Assembly: GCA_910586035.1 (NCBI GenBank) | Contig: CAJUHT010000021.1 | Coordinates: 1 to 34,653 of the forward strand | Direction: 5' to 3' | DNA from: an uncultured Christensenella sp. | GTDB taxonomy: Bacteria; Bacillota; Clostridia; Christensenellales; Borkfalkiaceae | Length of the DNA: 34,653 nucleotides | In this document: one piece after another, positions 17,224 through 24,041 of the stretch | Position numbering within the stretch: the first letter of the stretch is position 1 | How the letters are laid out: each line of letters begins with the position of its first letter | Position numbers and translations under genes: made by a program | Notes under the pieces: model-generated | Told to the model about the DNA's origin: nothing | The model's input: the letters and a program-made list of their open reading frames with translations, nothing else | The model's database searches: none

Positions 17224-18099
17224 ATGAAAACAGCGATAGTTACGGACAGCAACTGCGGCATTACGGTTGAGCAAGCCGCACAGTTGGGCATAGAAATACA
17301 GCCCACACCCGTCCTTGTAAACGGGGAACAGTTTTTCGAGGAAGAAGGTTTTACACAGGAACGTTTTTACGAAAGCCTTACAAACCCCGATACTTCTGTT
17401 GCAACCTCCCAGCCCAACCCTTTCGACGTAGCCGAGAGATGGCGCAGACTGCTTTTAACGCACGATAAAATTTTATATATGCCTCTTTCGAGCGGACTTT
17501 CGCAAACGGCGCTTACAATCAAAAAAATGGCGGAAACCGAACCCGAATTTATAGGCAAAGTTTACGCGTTGGATAACCACAGAGTTTCAATAACGCAGAA
17601 ACAGACGGTTTTCGACGCGCTTAAAATGCTTGAAGAGGGAAAAAGCGCGGAAGAAATTTATAATTGGTTGAACGACACCGCCGCCTGCTCCTCCATTTAC
17701 ATAGCCGTAGGCACACTCAAATTTTTAAAGAAAAGCGGCAGGCTAACGCCCGCGGTTGCCGCGATAGGCACGCTTTTAAAGATTAAACCCGTGCTTCAAA
17801 TTCAGGGCTCCGTCCTCGATAAGTACGCTCAGGTAAGAAAAATGAGCGACGCTAAAAAAACTATGATTGCGGCGTTGCGCAACGATTTAGACACGCGTTT
17901 CAAAGCCTTGCGCGAACAGGGCAAAATGACGATAGGCGTCGCCCATACGCAGTGCAAACGGGAAGCAGAGGAATTTGCCGAGGAGTTGAAAGCCGAATTC
18001 CCCGACTGCGAACTGAAATTTGTAGACCCGCTGTCTTTGAGCGTTGCCGTACATATAGGTCCGGGCGCGCTCGCCTGCGGTTGCACCGTAAAATATTAA
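17224..18099 (+). CDS. DegV family fatty-acid-binding protein (second copy)
   Basis: 291 residues, clearly paralogous to the preceding gene over its full length. Shared features are 'TDSN.GI', 'NGEQFFEE', 'TSQP', 'SSGLS', 'SGRLTPAVA.IGTLLKIKPVLQIQG' segments and the 'GPGALAC' end. AAGGTG precedes the ATG. It has no clear promoter of its own and may depend on readthrough. Two differing DegV copies usually imply different acyl-chain preferences, as for FakB1 and FakB2; here that is inference. Confidence 0.9.
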   Translation: MKTAIVTDSNCGITVEQAAQLGIEIQPTPVLVNGEQFFEEEGFTQERFYESLTNPDTSVATSQPNPFDVAERWRRLLLTHDKILYMPLSSGLSQTALTIKKMAETEPEFIGKVYALDNHRVSITQKQTVFDALKMLEEGKSAEEIYNWLNDTAACSSIYIAVGTLKFLKKSGRLTPAVAAIGTLLKIKPVLQIQGSVLDKYAQVRKMSDAKKTMIAALRNDLDTRFKALREQGKMTIGVAHTQCKREAEEFAEELKAEFPDCELKFVDPLSLSVAVHIGPGALACGCTVKY

Positions 18100-18117
18100 A
18101 AATAAGCAAATATAAAA

Positions 18118-18142
18118 CCGCCCGTTATATGGGCGGCTTTTT
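18118..18142. terminator. Bidirectional terminator between degV2 and yihY
   Basis: A stem ccgccc / gggcgg with a 7-base loop, flanked by T on plus and by T on minus, between convergent genes. Confidence 0.85.
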
Positions 18143-18914
18143 AATTGAGCAATCTTCTTCCCTCTATAAACCCGCTGTATTTGCCGTTGTAAATAATGCC
18201 GATAACAAGGCTGTTTACCATAAGGTAACACCAGAGCAAAAAAACTATTACCGCCGCAACCGCGCCGTACAGCTTTTGCGGGTCGGCAAAGTTTAAATAC
18301 ACAGTAAATCCCGTTGCGCAAATCAGCCACAATAAAACGGTAAGCAATACCCCCGGCAAGGTATTTTCAAATCCCAACCTATAAGGGCAGGCGAAAATAT
18401 TTAAAAGATACGCGATAAAAAACGACGCCATTATAATGAATACAAGCGAAATGAGCCAGGCAATAAGCTTTGGCATCAAATTTTCGAGCACATTATAGCT
18501 CAAAAACGGAACAGCCGCGGCAAAAGCTACCAACAATATCGTAGCGAACACAGCCAAGAGCGACGAAAGTCTTAAACTTACTCCCCTCTTTAATTTGCTG
18601 TCATAAATAATTTCCCCGCTACGCCTTAGGTGATAAAAAAAGTTGGTTGACGACCAAAGCGAAGTTACCGCTAAAATTATCCCCGCGCTACCCGTGGCGC
18701 TCTGTGCCGAAGTCTGCAAGTATTCGAGTACAGGCGCAACCGCTTCGAAAAGTTCGTTTGACATTATGCGGCTGAAATCTACGTCGCCCACTATGAGAGC
18801 AAGCCAGAAGAGAAATGGCGTAACCGACATTAACAGAAAATAAACGAGAGTTCCCGCAAGAGTGGAAAACCGTTTATCGGAAAAATATCTGTAATGTTCA
18901 AATACCGACCGCAT
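18141..18914 (-). CDS. YihY/BrkB family inner-membrane protein
   Basis: 257 residues with about six hydrophobic spans, starting near residues 20, 90, 120, 150, 185 and 220. It carries the family signature 'KLYGAVAAVIVFLLWCYLMV' near the C-terminus and a 'SLWSSTNFFYHLRR' cytoplasmic motif near 95. The molecular function of the family (formerly mis-annotated as RNase BN) is not settled. The start ATG at 18914 has no good ribosome site. Upstream lies the terminator of the Cys-rich gene, so a separate promoter within about 40 bases, or readthrough, is needed. Confidence 0.88.
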   Translation of the reverse strand: MRSVFEHYRYFSDKRFSTLAGTLVYFLLMSVTPFLFWLALIVGDVDFSRIMSNELFEAVAPVLEYLQTSAQSATGSAGIILAVTSLWSSTNFFYHLRRSGEIIYDSKLKRGVSLRLSSLLAVFATILLVAFAAAVPFLSYNVLENLMPKLIAWLISLVFIIMASFFIAYLLNIFACPYRLGFENTLPGVLLTVLLWLICATGFTVYLNFADPQKLYGAVAAVIVFLLWCYLMVNSLVIGIIYNGKYSGFIEGRRLLN

Positions 18915-18954
18915 ACTATTATTTTTAGCTTAATTTTAAACGTTATACCAAAGT

Positions 18955-18988
18955 AAAAGCGGGGAGCGGCTATCCCGCCGCTCCCCGC
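18955..18988 (-). terminator. Terminator of the Cys-rich protein gene
   Basis: An 11-base perfect G+C stem (18959-18969 with 18978-18988), followed on minus by TTTTACTTT. Confidence 0.88.
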
Positions 18989-18997
18989 CGCTAAGGT

Positions 18998-19402
18998 TTA
19001 TCGGTTATTGCAACCGCAACCGAACCAACCGCCGCAACCGCAATTACAGCGGCTATGACAGCAACAATGCTTCTGGCAGCCGCAACCACTGTTATTTACG
19101 TAGGTTAAGCCGTATTGCGCCGCATAGTATTCGTCGTAAGAGCCGCAACCCTGAGAGGACGCTACGCTGGCGCCGCAGGAATTATACCCGCCGCTACAAC
19201 CGTTATTGCCGCCGCAACGGTTAAAATTGTAACCGCAGCCGCCCAAAACGGACAGAAGGCGGCAAACGTTACAGCCGCAGTTGTTGGAACCGTAGTTACA
19301 GCCCGAGCGGTTGTTGTTACAGCCGCAACCGCAATTACCCGACATATTCAATAACCCGCAACCGCACGAACGGCAATTGCAGGAATTACAAAAGAAACAC
19401 AT
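18998..19402 (-). CDS. 134-residue Cys/Gly/Asn-rich protein, function unknown
   Basis: 28 of 134 residues are cysteine, mostly in CGC, CNC, CGCGC and CCC clusters with Gly, Asn and Arg between them. The middle (about 88-103) is a short non-Cys segment with Tyr. There is no signal peptide and no known fold is recognised. It has its own -10 (TATAAT at 19464-19469, weak -35), a small hairpin at the presumed 5' end of its mRNA (19434-19455) and a strong terminator, so it is a real single-gene unit. Composition suggests metal binding (metallothionein-like) or a cross-linked structural or coat protein. Repetitive CGC runs could also reflect a selfish low-complexity ORF, but the transcription signals speak against this. 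Confidence 0.7.
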   Translation of the reverse strand: MCFFCNSCNCRSCGCGLLNMSGNCGCGCNNNRSGCNYGSNNCGCNVCRLLSVLGGCGYNFNRCGGNNGCSGGYNSCGASVASSQGCGSYDEYYAAQYGLTYVNNSGCGCQKHCCCHSRCNCGCGGWFGCGCNNR

Positions 19403-19463
19403 ATATTACTTTTCCCTTATCTTTTGAATTATGGCAAAGGTTTTCCCCCTTGCCCTTTAATTC

Positions 19464-19492
19464 ATTATACGCTTATCCGCACGCCAGTGTTA
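19464..19492 (-). promoter_or_regulatory. Candidate promoter of the Cys-rich gene
   Basis: -10 TATAAT (19464-19469) with a 17-base spacer and weak -35 TAACAC (19487-19492). The start would fall near 19457, just before the hairpin at 19434-19455. Confidence 0.5.
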
Positions 19493-19511
19493 CGGTAAGA
19501 AAAAAGTAAAC

Positions 19512-19542
19512 GCCCGGCGCAATTTTTATTGCGTCGGGCGTA
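19512..19542 (-). terminator. Original rubrerythrin terminator, now stranded
   Basis: A stem of about 12 bp (cgcccggcgcaa with tgcgtcgggcg, one G-U or mismatch) is followed on minus by TTTACTTTTTTC. It lies 20 bases past the stop of the rubrerythrin 3' fragment. It is best read as the gene's native terminator, separated from the gene by insertion of the element. Confidence 0.75.
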
Positions 19543-19562
19543 ATAAAACTATATTTATTAGC

Positions 19563-19640
19563 TTATTTGCCGAAATATCTCTTCAAAAGACCCGCAAAGC
19601 CTGCGCCGTGTCTTGCTTCGTCTGGGATTGTTTCGTGTAC
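19563..19640 (-). pseudogene. Displaced 3' end of the rubrerythrin gene
   Basis: Read on minus, this encodes VHETIPDEARHGAGFAGLLK followed by RYFGK and a stop. It matches the last 25 or so residues of the intact rubrerythrin at 24171-24701 (VHEMAKDEARHGAGFAGLLK, then RYFGK). No start or upstream domain exists. The match includes a 30-base perfect repeat (19594-19623 = 24202-24231) and synonymous differences beyond it. This is the original chromosomal 3' end left behind by site-specific integration. Confidence 0.85.
19594..19623. repeat. attL: left copy of the 30-base core repeat
   Basis: Identical to 24202-24231. It lies within codons for DEARHGAGFA of rubrerythrin. Crossover would occur within this stretch. 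Confidence 0.85.
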
Positions 19641-19739
19641 TGAAAATTTAGCTTATAATCAAAACTTAATAAAATCAGCCAAAAAACAGGGTAAAATCAT
19701 TGATTTTGCCTTGTTTTTTGCTATTTAAGAGAAAGTGAA

Positions 19740-19796
19740 TTTCCACTTTACTGAATTTATCAAATTAGGAAAATTGAAAAAGTCCACTAAATTCAC
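19740..19796. promoter_or_regulatory. Candidate left-arm integrase binding sites
   Basis: tttccacttta at 19740-19750 and the related agtccacta at 19781-19789 resemble the repeated tttccactttta of the right end (24057-24068 and 24098-24109). Repeats of this kind near both ends are what arm-type sites of Tn916-like integrases look like. The integrase promoter presumably overlaps them. Confidence 0.5.
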
Positions 19797-19814
19797 ACTT
19801 TGGAGGATAATTTT

Positions 19815-21029
19815 ATGTCAAAAAACAATAAAAAAGGCATCTACCAACTCCCCAACGGCTTATGGGGTTTTAGAATTTCCATTAATATCAACGGAAACAA
19901 AACAGATATAAAAAGAACAAAAGACGAATTCGGGCAACCACTCAAAACCGATAAGAGCGCAATCAAGGCAAGGGAAACAGCTATCAGATTAGAATACAGT
20001 AATTTCTATAAGAAAGCCGACAAGCCCCGAATGACTATTAAAGACATTTACAAAGAGTATTGCAAGACAGGCAGAGCAGGTAAAGCCTACGCCACTATTA
20101 AAAAGCAAGACAGCCTATGGAATAACCACATAGAACGCAAGTTCGGCAAACGCTTTATAGACGATATAAGCGTATCGGAAGTAAACGATTACCTTGCCAC
20201 TCTCTACTATGATGACGGCAGAGCTTATAAATACGTTGAAAGTTTTTTGAAAATGTTTTACTTGATTTTCGGTCAAGCGTATTCAAGAAATTATCTTGAC
20301 ATTGAAATTTACAATATGCTGTGCGTGAATAAAAGCACTAAAATAAGTATGCCGAAAATGAAAGTTGACGAAGACACAGACATTGTAATTTTCAATAGCA
20401 CTGAATTAGAACAGCTTGACGGTTATTTTAAAGACACTAACGCCGAAACCGCTTATATGTTAGGCAGATACTGCGGACTGCGTATAAACGAGTGCTACGG
20501 GCTTAAATGGAGCGATATTGACTTTGAAAATAATGTAATTAAAATTGAAAGACAAATGCAATATCAAGACGGTTTAATTAAGCTCGTACCGCTTAAAACA
20601 CGCAACGCAAAGCGCACAATCATTATGAATGAAAAATTGAAAGAGTACCTACTCAAAGCTTACGAGCAATACCAACAGGCAGAAAAAACTCTTACCGCCC
20701 AAAGACAACAAAACCAAACTATGATTATAAATACCAACGGAAATTTAGCCGCTTCCACTCTTCTTGTAAATACACTTTCTAACGGCAAAATACAGACTGT
20801 AAACTCAATGAAATATCATACAAGAGTAATTAAGCAGACTTTGGGAATCAGCTTTAAATACCATTACTTACGCCATACATACGGCACGCGACTTGCCGAG
20901 TTAAACACCCCTACTCATTTACTCTGTAAGCAAATGGGACACGGTTCAGGGCGTGTTACAGAGCAATACTATCTTGCCGTATCAAAGAACGGCATAGAAA
21001 TTCTGAAAGACAAAATAGACAATTTATAA
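19815..21029 (+). CDS. Tyrosine recombinase (integrase) of the element
   Basis: 404 residues. The N-terminus 'GIYQLPNGLWGFRI' fits an AP2-like arm-binding domain, followed by a core-binding SAM-like helical domain (about 70-170) and the catalytic domain. The catalytic set is visible: Arg223 (GLRINE), Lys about 261 (PLKT), His350-x-x-Arg353 (HYLRHTYG), His376 (MGHGS) and Tyr about 386 (TEQYY). It belongs to the Tn916/phage Int type. The start ATG 19815 follows GGAGG at 19802-19806; a TTG start 15 bases earlier would destroy that site. It is directed inward from attL. Confidence 0.95.
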   Translation: MSKNNKKGIYQLPNGLWGFRISININGNKTDIKRTKDEFGQPLKTDKSAIKARETAIRLEYSNFYKKADKPRMTIKDIYKEYCKTGRAGKAYATIKKQDSLWNNHIERKFGKRFIDDISVSEVNDYLATLYYDDGRAYKYVESFLKMFYLIFGQAYSRNYLDIEIYNMLCVNKSTKISMPKMKVDEDTDIVIFNSTELEQLDGYFKDTNAETAYMLGRYCGLRINECYGLKWSDIDFENNVIKIERQMQYQDGLIKLVPLKTRNAKRTIIMNEKLKEYLLKAYEQYQQAEKTLTAQRQQNQTMIINTNGNLAASTLLVNTLSNGKIQTVNSMKYHTRVIKQTLGISFKYHYLRHTYGTRLAELNTPTHLLCKQMGHGSGRVTEQYYLAVSKNGIEILKDKIDNL

Positions 21030-21046
21030 TAAGGAGTATCAATAAA

Positions 21047-21115
21047 ATGTTAGCAATAGTTATATGGCTTATGGCAATCTACACAATTGTGTGGATTCTT
21101 AAAGAATTACACTAA
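21047..21115 (+). CDS. 22-residue membrane microprotein
   Basis: ATG with AAGGAG 11 bases upstream, 17 bases after the integrase stop. The product MLAIVIWLMAIYTIVWILKE-LH is a single hydrophobic helix with a charged end. It probably inserts in the membrane. It is co-transcribed with the integrase and followed by a second such gene. No homologue is recognised. Type-I-toxin-like or regulatory roles are guesses. Confidence 0.5.
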   Translation: MLAIVIWLMAIYTIVWILKELH

Positions 21116-21147
21116 ATACAATAAAAAATCAAAAAGGATAAAGAATT

Positions 21148-21210
21148 ATGTTTTTAGGACTTTTAATTATGCTTATTATTTTTATTTACGCTATTCATCA
21201 CCCTAATTAA
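21148..21210 (+). CDS. 20-residue membrane microprotein
   Basis: ATG preceded by AAAGGATAAAG. The product MFLGLLIMLIIFIYAIHHPN is again one hydrophobic helix, ending in HHPN. It lies 32 bases after the previous microprotein and just before a strong terminator. The tandem arrangement with separate ribosome sites argues for real translation. Confidence 0.45.
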   Translation: MFLGLLIMLIIFIYAIHHPN

Positions 21211-21221
21211 AATATTATTAA

Positions 21222-21260
21222 AAATGACATAATTCCTTTTTAGGAATTATGTCATTTCAA
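21222..21260. terminator. Bidirectional terminator inside the element
   Basis: 16-base perfect arms (21222-21237, 21242-21257) with a TTTT loop, between the plus-strand integrase unit and the minus-strand lipoprotein gene. Confidence 0.85.
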
Positions 21261-21268
21261 TTTTAAGT

Positions 21269-21967
21269 TTATGCTGTTGTAGTTATTGAAATATAACATA
21301 TTTCATTAGACTGAATTGCTCTTGTTAATGTTATATCTCTTGATACAATTGATGAAGGACCCGTAGGCGACAAAATTATACCACCAGACCCCAATAACAC
21401 ATTATTATTATCATATATAGCTACACTAAATGATTTTAAAGAAAATTTATTTAAATTTCCGCTTACGGAAAATGATGTAGTTTTACTTGCTTCGGTAACA
21501 TTAACTCGACAAGTCAAATTGTATTTTGTAAAATCAAGTAACCGTTCAAAAATTGTACTATACCTATAAGTTCCTGATGAGTAACTCACGGTTACTTTCT
21601 CATAATCAGGATTTAAACCACTACAAATACTGCATTTTGCACCTTTGTAATTATGCTCTTTCTTAGCACTAAAAACATCTTTTGTGGAATTACAACGACA
21701 ACACTTATTTGTTATATATCCTGAAGCTGTACAAGTTGCACTATCTTTTACAAAAACACTATAATCGTGTCCTTTTGCTTTGCTTGTTTCAATAATGGTT
21801 TTATTACAATCATTACACTTATAAGATATTTCACCGTCACTTTCACAAGTAGCCGTATTTTCTATCATTGTTTTATTAATGTGTTCACATTTATTACAAG
21901 CTACTAAGCTAAAAGAACATATTAATATTAATGCAATAGCAACTAAAACATATTTAAATTTTTTCAT
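21269..21967 (-). CDS. Lipoprotein with Cys-pair (zinc-ribbon-like) repeats
   Basis: 232 residues. The lipoprotein signal ends LVAC with Cys24 as the likely modified residue. Residues 27-118 hold about three C-x2-3-C/H repeats of the 'T.T.G.ISYKC.DC.KT' kind common in clostridial surface proteins ('ATCESDG', 'KCNDCNK', 'KCCRCN', 'KCSICSG'). Residues about 125-232 are a beta-rich domain of unknown fold with 'SVSGNL' and 'SRDITLT' strands. AGGAG lies about 10 bases before the ATG. No obvious promoter sits between the gene and the structured RNA upstream, so it may be transcribed by readthrough of that RNA. The gene is A+T-rich like the element. Confidence 0.8.
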   Translation of the reverse strand: MKKFKYVLVAIALILICSFSLVACNKCEHINKTMIENTATCESDGEISYKCNDCNKTIIETSKAKGHDYSVFVKDSATCTASGYITNKCCRCNSTKDVFSAKKEHNYKGAKCSICSGLNPDYEKVTVSYSSGTYRYSTIFERLLDFTKYNLTCRVNVTEASKTTSFSVSGNLNKFSLKSFSVAIYDNNNVLLGSGGIILSPTGPSSIVSRDITLTRAIQSNEICYISITTTA

Positions 21968-22067
21968 TTTTAATTTTCTCCTATTTTTTTATGATTTTGT
22001 TCATTGCTTTTACTAAAATTATTCTCACATTTTTACCACCCCTCTTATGTAATTTTTTCGGGGCAAT

Positions 22068-22203
22068 AAAAAAAGTGCGCCCCCAATGGAACGCACCCAA
22101 TAGCACATTCCACATTGTTACCACACAACTCCGCCAATAGGAGAAAGGAAGTGCTTATTGGCATATAGCACCCCTATTGACATTATTGAGTTGTGTGGTA
22201 TGT
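22068..22203 (-). ncRNA. Structured small RNA or attenuating leader on the element
   Basis: A strong minus-strand promoter starts this RNA near 22201 and a terminator ends it (arms cgcac 22092-22096 and gtgcg 22075-22079, then seven T). A perfect 13-bp stem (22119-22131 with 22188-22200) encloses a nested hairpin (22134-22140 with 22174-22180, and inner agtgc/gcact-like pairing). The apical tattgg (22156-22161) can pair with ccaata at 22097-22102 in the 3' part. An alternative stem (22084-22091 with 22108-22117) excludes the terminator. No Rfam family is recognised. It is either an independent RNA or a switch controlling the lipoprotein gene 100 bases downstream. Confidence 0.6.
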
Positions 22204-22207
22204 ACAA

Positions 22208-22236
22208 ATAATACCATAATCTAAATTAATTGTCAA
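22208..22236 (-). promoter_or_regulatory. Promoter of the structured RNA
   Basis: -35 TTGACA (22231-22236), 17-base spacer, -10 TATTAT (22208-22213) on minus. Confidence 0.85.
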
Positions 22237-22251
22237 TGCTTTGGTTTATAT

Positions 22252-22287
22252 CGAAAAGCGGAAAGCCGTGCGGCTTTCCGCTTTTCG
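22252..22287. terminator. 17-bp perfect inverted repeat, bidirectional terminator-like
   Basis: Arms at 22252-22268 and 22271-22287 with a 2-base centre; the core gcggaaagccg stem is flanked by AAAA and TTTT. It lies just upstream of the RNA promoter and may insulate it. Confidence 0.65.
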
Positions 22288-22604
22288 CAAAACAATAGCA
22301 CTAACAAAACAATTTAATTTTTAAAAAATGACTTTAATATAAGTGTAACTATCACCTATTCTCCCCCTTTAAGCCTTATAAACTTCATTTACCGCCTCAA
22401 AAGTTTGAAATTTGAGTTAAGTCTTTAAGCACATTAAAAGCTACTTTCTATGAAAATAAAATGCACCTCAATAATGTAAATTAGCCCCTTGCTTTCGGTA
22501 CAAGATATATTAGAAAGTGCGTCAGCACTTTCCTAATAAATCTATGGCACGTGAGCGAAGCGAGCAGTGCCATTTAACACTCAAAAATTAGGAATATGAT
22601 TTTC
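22288..22604. other. Gene-free stretch with two hairpins
   Basis: No gene is seen. Near the right side there are two hairpins: 22509-22520 with 22525-22536 (ttagaaagtgc/gcactttcctaa), and 22544-22550 with 22567-22573 (atggcac/gtgccat) enclosing gagcgaagcgagc. Their purpose is unknown; a small origin or protein-binding region is possible. Confidence 0.4.
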
Positions 22605-22632
22605 TTGACTTTTGGCAATTTTGTGATATAAT
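22605..22632 (+). promoter_or_regulatory. Promoter of the 376-residue unknown protein
   Basis: -35 TTGACT (22605-22610), 16-base spacer, -10 TATAAT (22627-22632). It gives a leader of about 120 bases; a second TATAAT near 22710 could be another start. Confidence 0.65.
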
Positions 22633-22761
22633 GATTATAATTTAGTACATCTTATTTGTCTTATTATTATTAATGTATATTATATAAATATTTTTCTTAA
22701 AATGATTGTCTATAATGGGTCATTTAAAATATACTAAAAATTTCAACAAAGAGGTTTCTAT

Positions 22762-23892
22762 ATGGAAAATACAGAACTTATTATTACTAAGCAAAATATT
22801 AAGGAATATTTTTACATAATCGAAGACAACTTTAATAACGGAATTAGAACATATAAGAATTTCCGTAAGATATGTGAAATTTTACATCTTGATTATAAAA
22901 AAGCTACTTCCAAATCATCAAAAGATTCTATGACAAATGAATTAAAAAGATATTGCGATTTTTCTAAAATAGAACATAAGAGTATAATTGAAATTAAAGA
23001 AATATATACCCCACCTAAACCACCTAAAAAAATCAAAAGAAAGAAAAAATCCAAATATGCAGAACACACATATCCACTGATTATTAATTTGCTATATTCT
23101 GAAAGATACAATAATGAAAATTTTGCAGTCTTAGATAAATACGCACTATTTAATATATTGGGGTTTTCAAATGATTGGTTCTATAACCCAAGTAACTTAG
23201 ATAATTTTAGCAAAATGGTCTTAGACGAACTTCGAGATAACTGTTGGGAAATTATTAATCACGCGTTTTCCCGTACAATTGACTATTTGGTAGAATATAA
23301 CATTGTTTTTTCTGAGATATATTTAATTAATTTTGCTGAAAACTCTTCTACTCTTAGCCCAACAATTCCAGCAAATGAAGAAACAGCAAAATTAATACAA
23401 GAAAAAAGTCAAGAAGTATATGATGACTATAATTGTAAAAATGGATATGAATTTTATAAAAATTATCCTTATAAAGTTTTTAAGGATTCATTAAATAAAA
23501 AGCTTAAAGAATATGGTATAGTTTACAACTCAACAGCATATAAAATATCTTTTACTAACCCATCAACTTTGATAGATACAGAATATCATAAATGCTTTCA
23601 GAATAACAGTTTAGAACATATTAGGGTAGACTTGCATAACCATAAACTTTTTATAAACAATAAAATTTTACCACAATTATATAGACGAAACATTAAAGAG
23701 GCAAATAACTATTTTGAACCTAACCCACTAAGCAATCACGTTTATATGCAAAGAAAAGATACCATCTTTAAATTTATTATTGAAGAATATAAGACTAATC
23801 ACCCGAGAGAACTAATCAATAAAACAGCAGTTATAAATACCTATATAAATAAAAGAAATAACTTTATAGAACAAATTATAAAAATCAATTAA
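22762..23892 (+). CDS. Unknown 376-residue cargo protein of the element
   Basis: I do not recognise a catalytic family. Residues about 10-85 resemble a helical N-terminal domain often seen in proteins of Gram-positive mobile elements: a 'YKNF..IC.IL' stretch, a Ser/Lys-rich loop, 'ELKRYCDF' and 'IKEIY'. It may be a winged-helix-like DNA-binding unit; this is recalled resemblance. A strongly basic linker rich in Pro and Lys follows at about 88-103. The remaining 270 residues are Asn-, Tyr- and Lys-rich and helical, with 'LHNHKLFINN' near 300 and no membrane segment. GAGG precedes the ATG by 7 bases. It has its own promoter and terminator. Low G+C and codon use fit the element, not the host. 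Replication, regulation or phage-defence roles are all possible. Confidence 0.75.
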   Translation: MENTELIITKQNIKEYFYIIEDNFNNGIRTYKNFRKICEILHLDYKKATSKSSKDSMTNELKRYCDFSKIEHKSIIEIKEIYTPPKPPKKIKRKKKSKYAEHTYPLIINLLYSERYNNENFAVLDKYALFNILGFSNDWFYNPSNLDNFSKMVLDELRDNCWEIINHAFSRTIDYLVEYNIVFSEIYLINFAENSSTLSPTIPANEETAKLIQEKSQEVYDDYNCKNGYEFYKNYPYKVFKDSLNKKLKEYGIVYNSTAYKISFTNPSTLIDTEYHKCFQNNSLEHIRVDLHNHKLFINNKILPQLYRRNIKEANNYFEPNPLSNHVYMQRKDTIFKFIIEEYKTNHPRELINKTAVINTYINKRNNFIEQIIKIN

Positions 23893-23917
23893 AGGGCTTA
23901 ATAAAAGCCCTTTTTTA
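23892..23917 (+). terminator. Terminator of the unknown cargo gene
   Basis: 8-base perfect arms (aagggctt / aagccctt) with a 5-base loop and a TTTTTT tail, overlapping the stop codon. Confidence 0.9.
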
Positions 23918-23941
23918 TTTAGTATTACAGGAGAAAAAATT

Positions 23942-24028
23942 ATGAAGTATTCAGTCAACCAAATTATTAGACCGCCATAGGACAGTAGAAAATTTATTGA
24001 TACAATAGGCAAAAAACCACTTAAAAAT
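23942..24028 (+). pseudogene. Tiny frame with strong ribosome site and in-frame TAG
   Basis: AGGAG lies about 10 bases before an ATG. Twelve codons (MKYSVNQIIRPP) are followed by TAG, then 16 more open codons (DSRKFIDTIGKKPLKN) to TGA. The strong ribosome site with an early amber codon suggests a broken small gene, perhaps a former excisionase-size protein, or just a short peptide. It lies between the cargo terminator and the right-arm repeats. Confidence 0.35.
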
Positions 24029-24041
24029 TGATTATAAGTAC

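Noticed and set aside
19115..19354. 79-codon Ala/Val-rich plus-strand frame
   Set aside because: It is the shadow of the Cys-rich gene on minus, which has the promoter and terminator.
22068..22203. T-box leader, 6S RNA or retron RNA
   Set aside because: No T-box sequence (the GGUGGNACC type) is present, the fold lacks the large central 6S bubble, and no reverse transcriptase gene is nearby.
22762..23892. Abi/HEPN-type RNase partner of the small RNA
   Set aside because: An RNA next to an unknown protein recalled Abi-type systems, but no R-x4-6-H motif in a convincing HEPN context is visible; only HNH-like letters 'LHNHKLF' without the fold signature.
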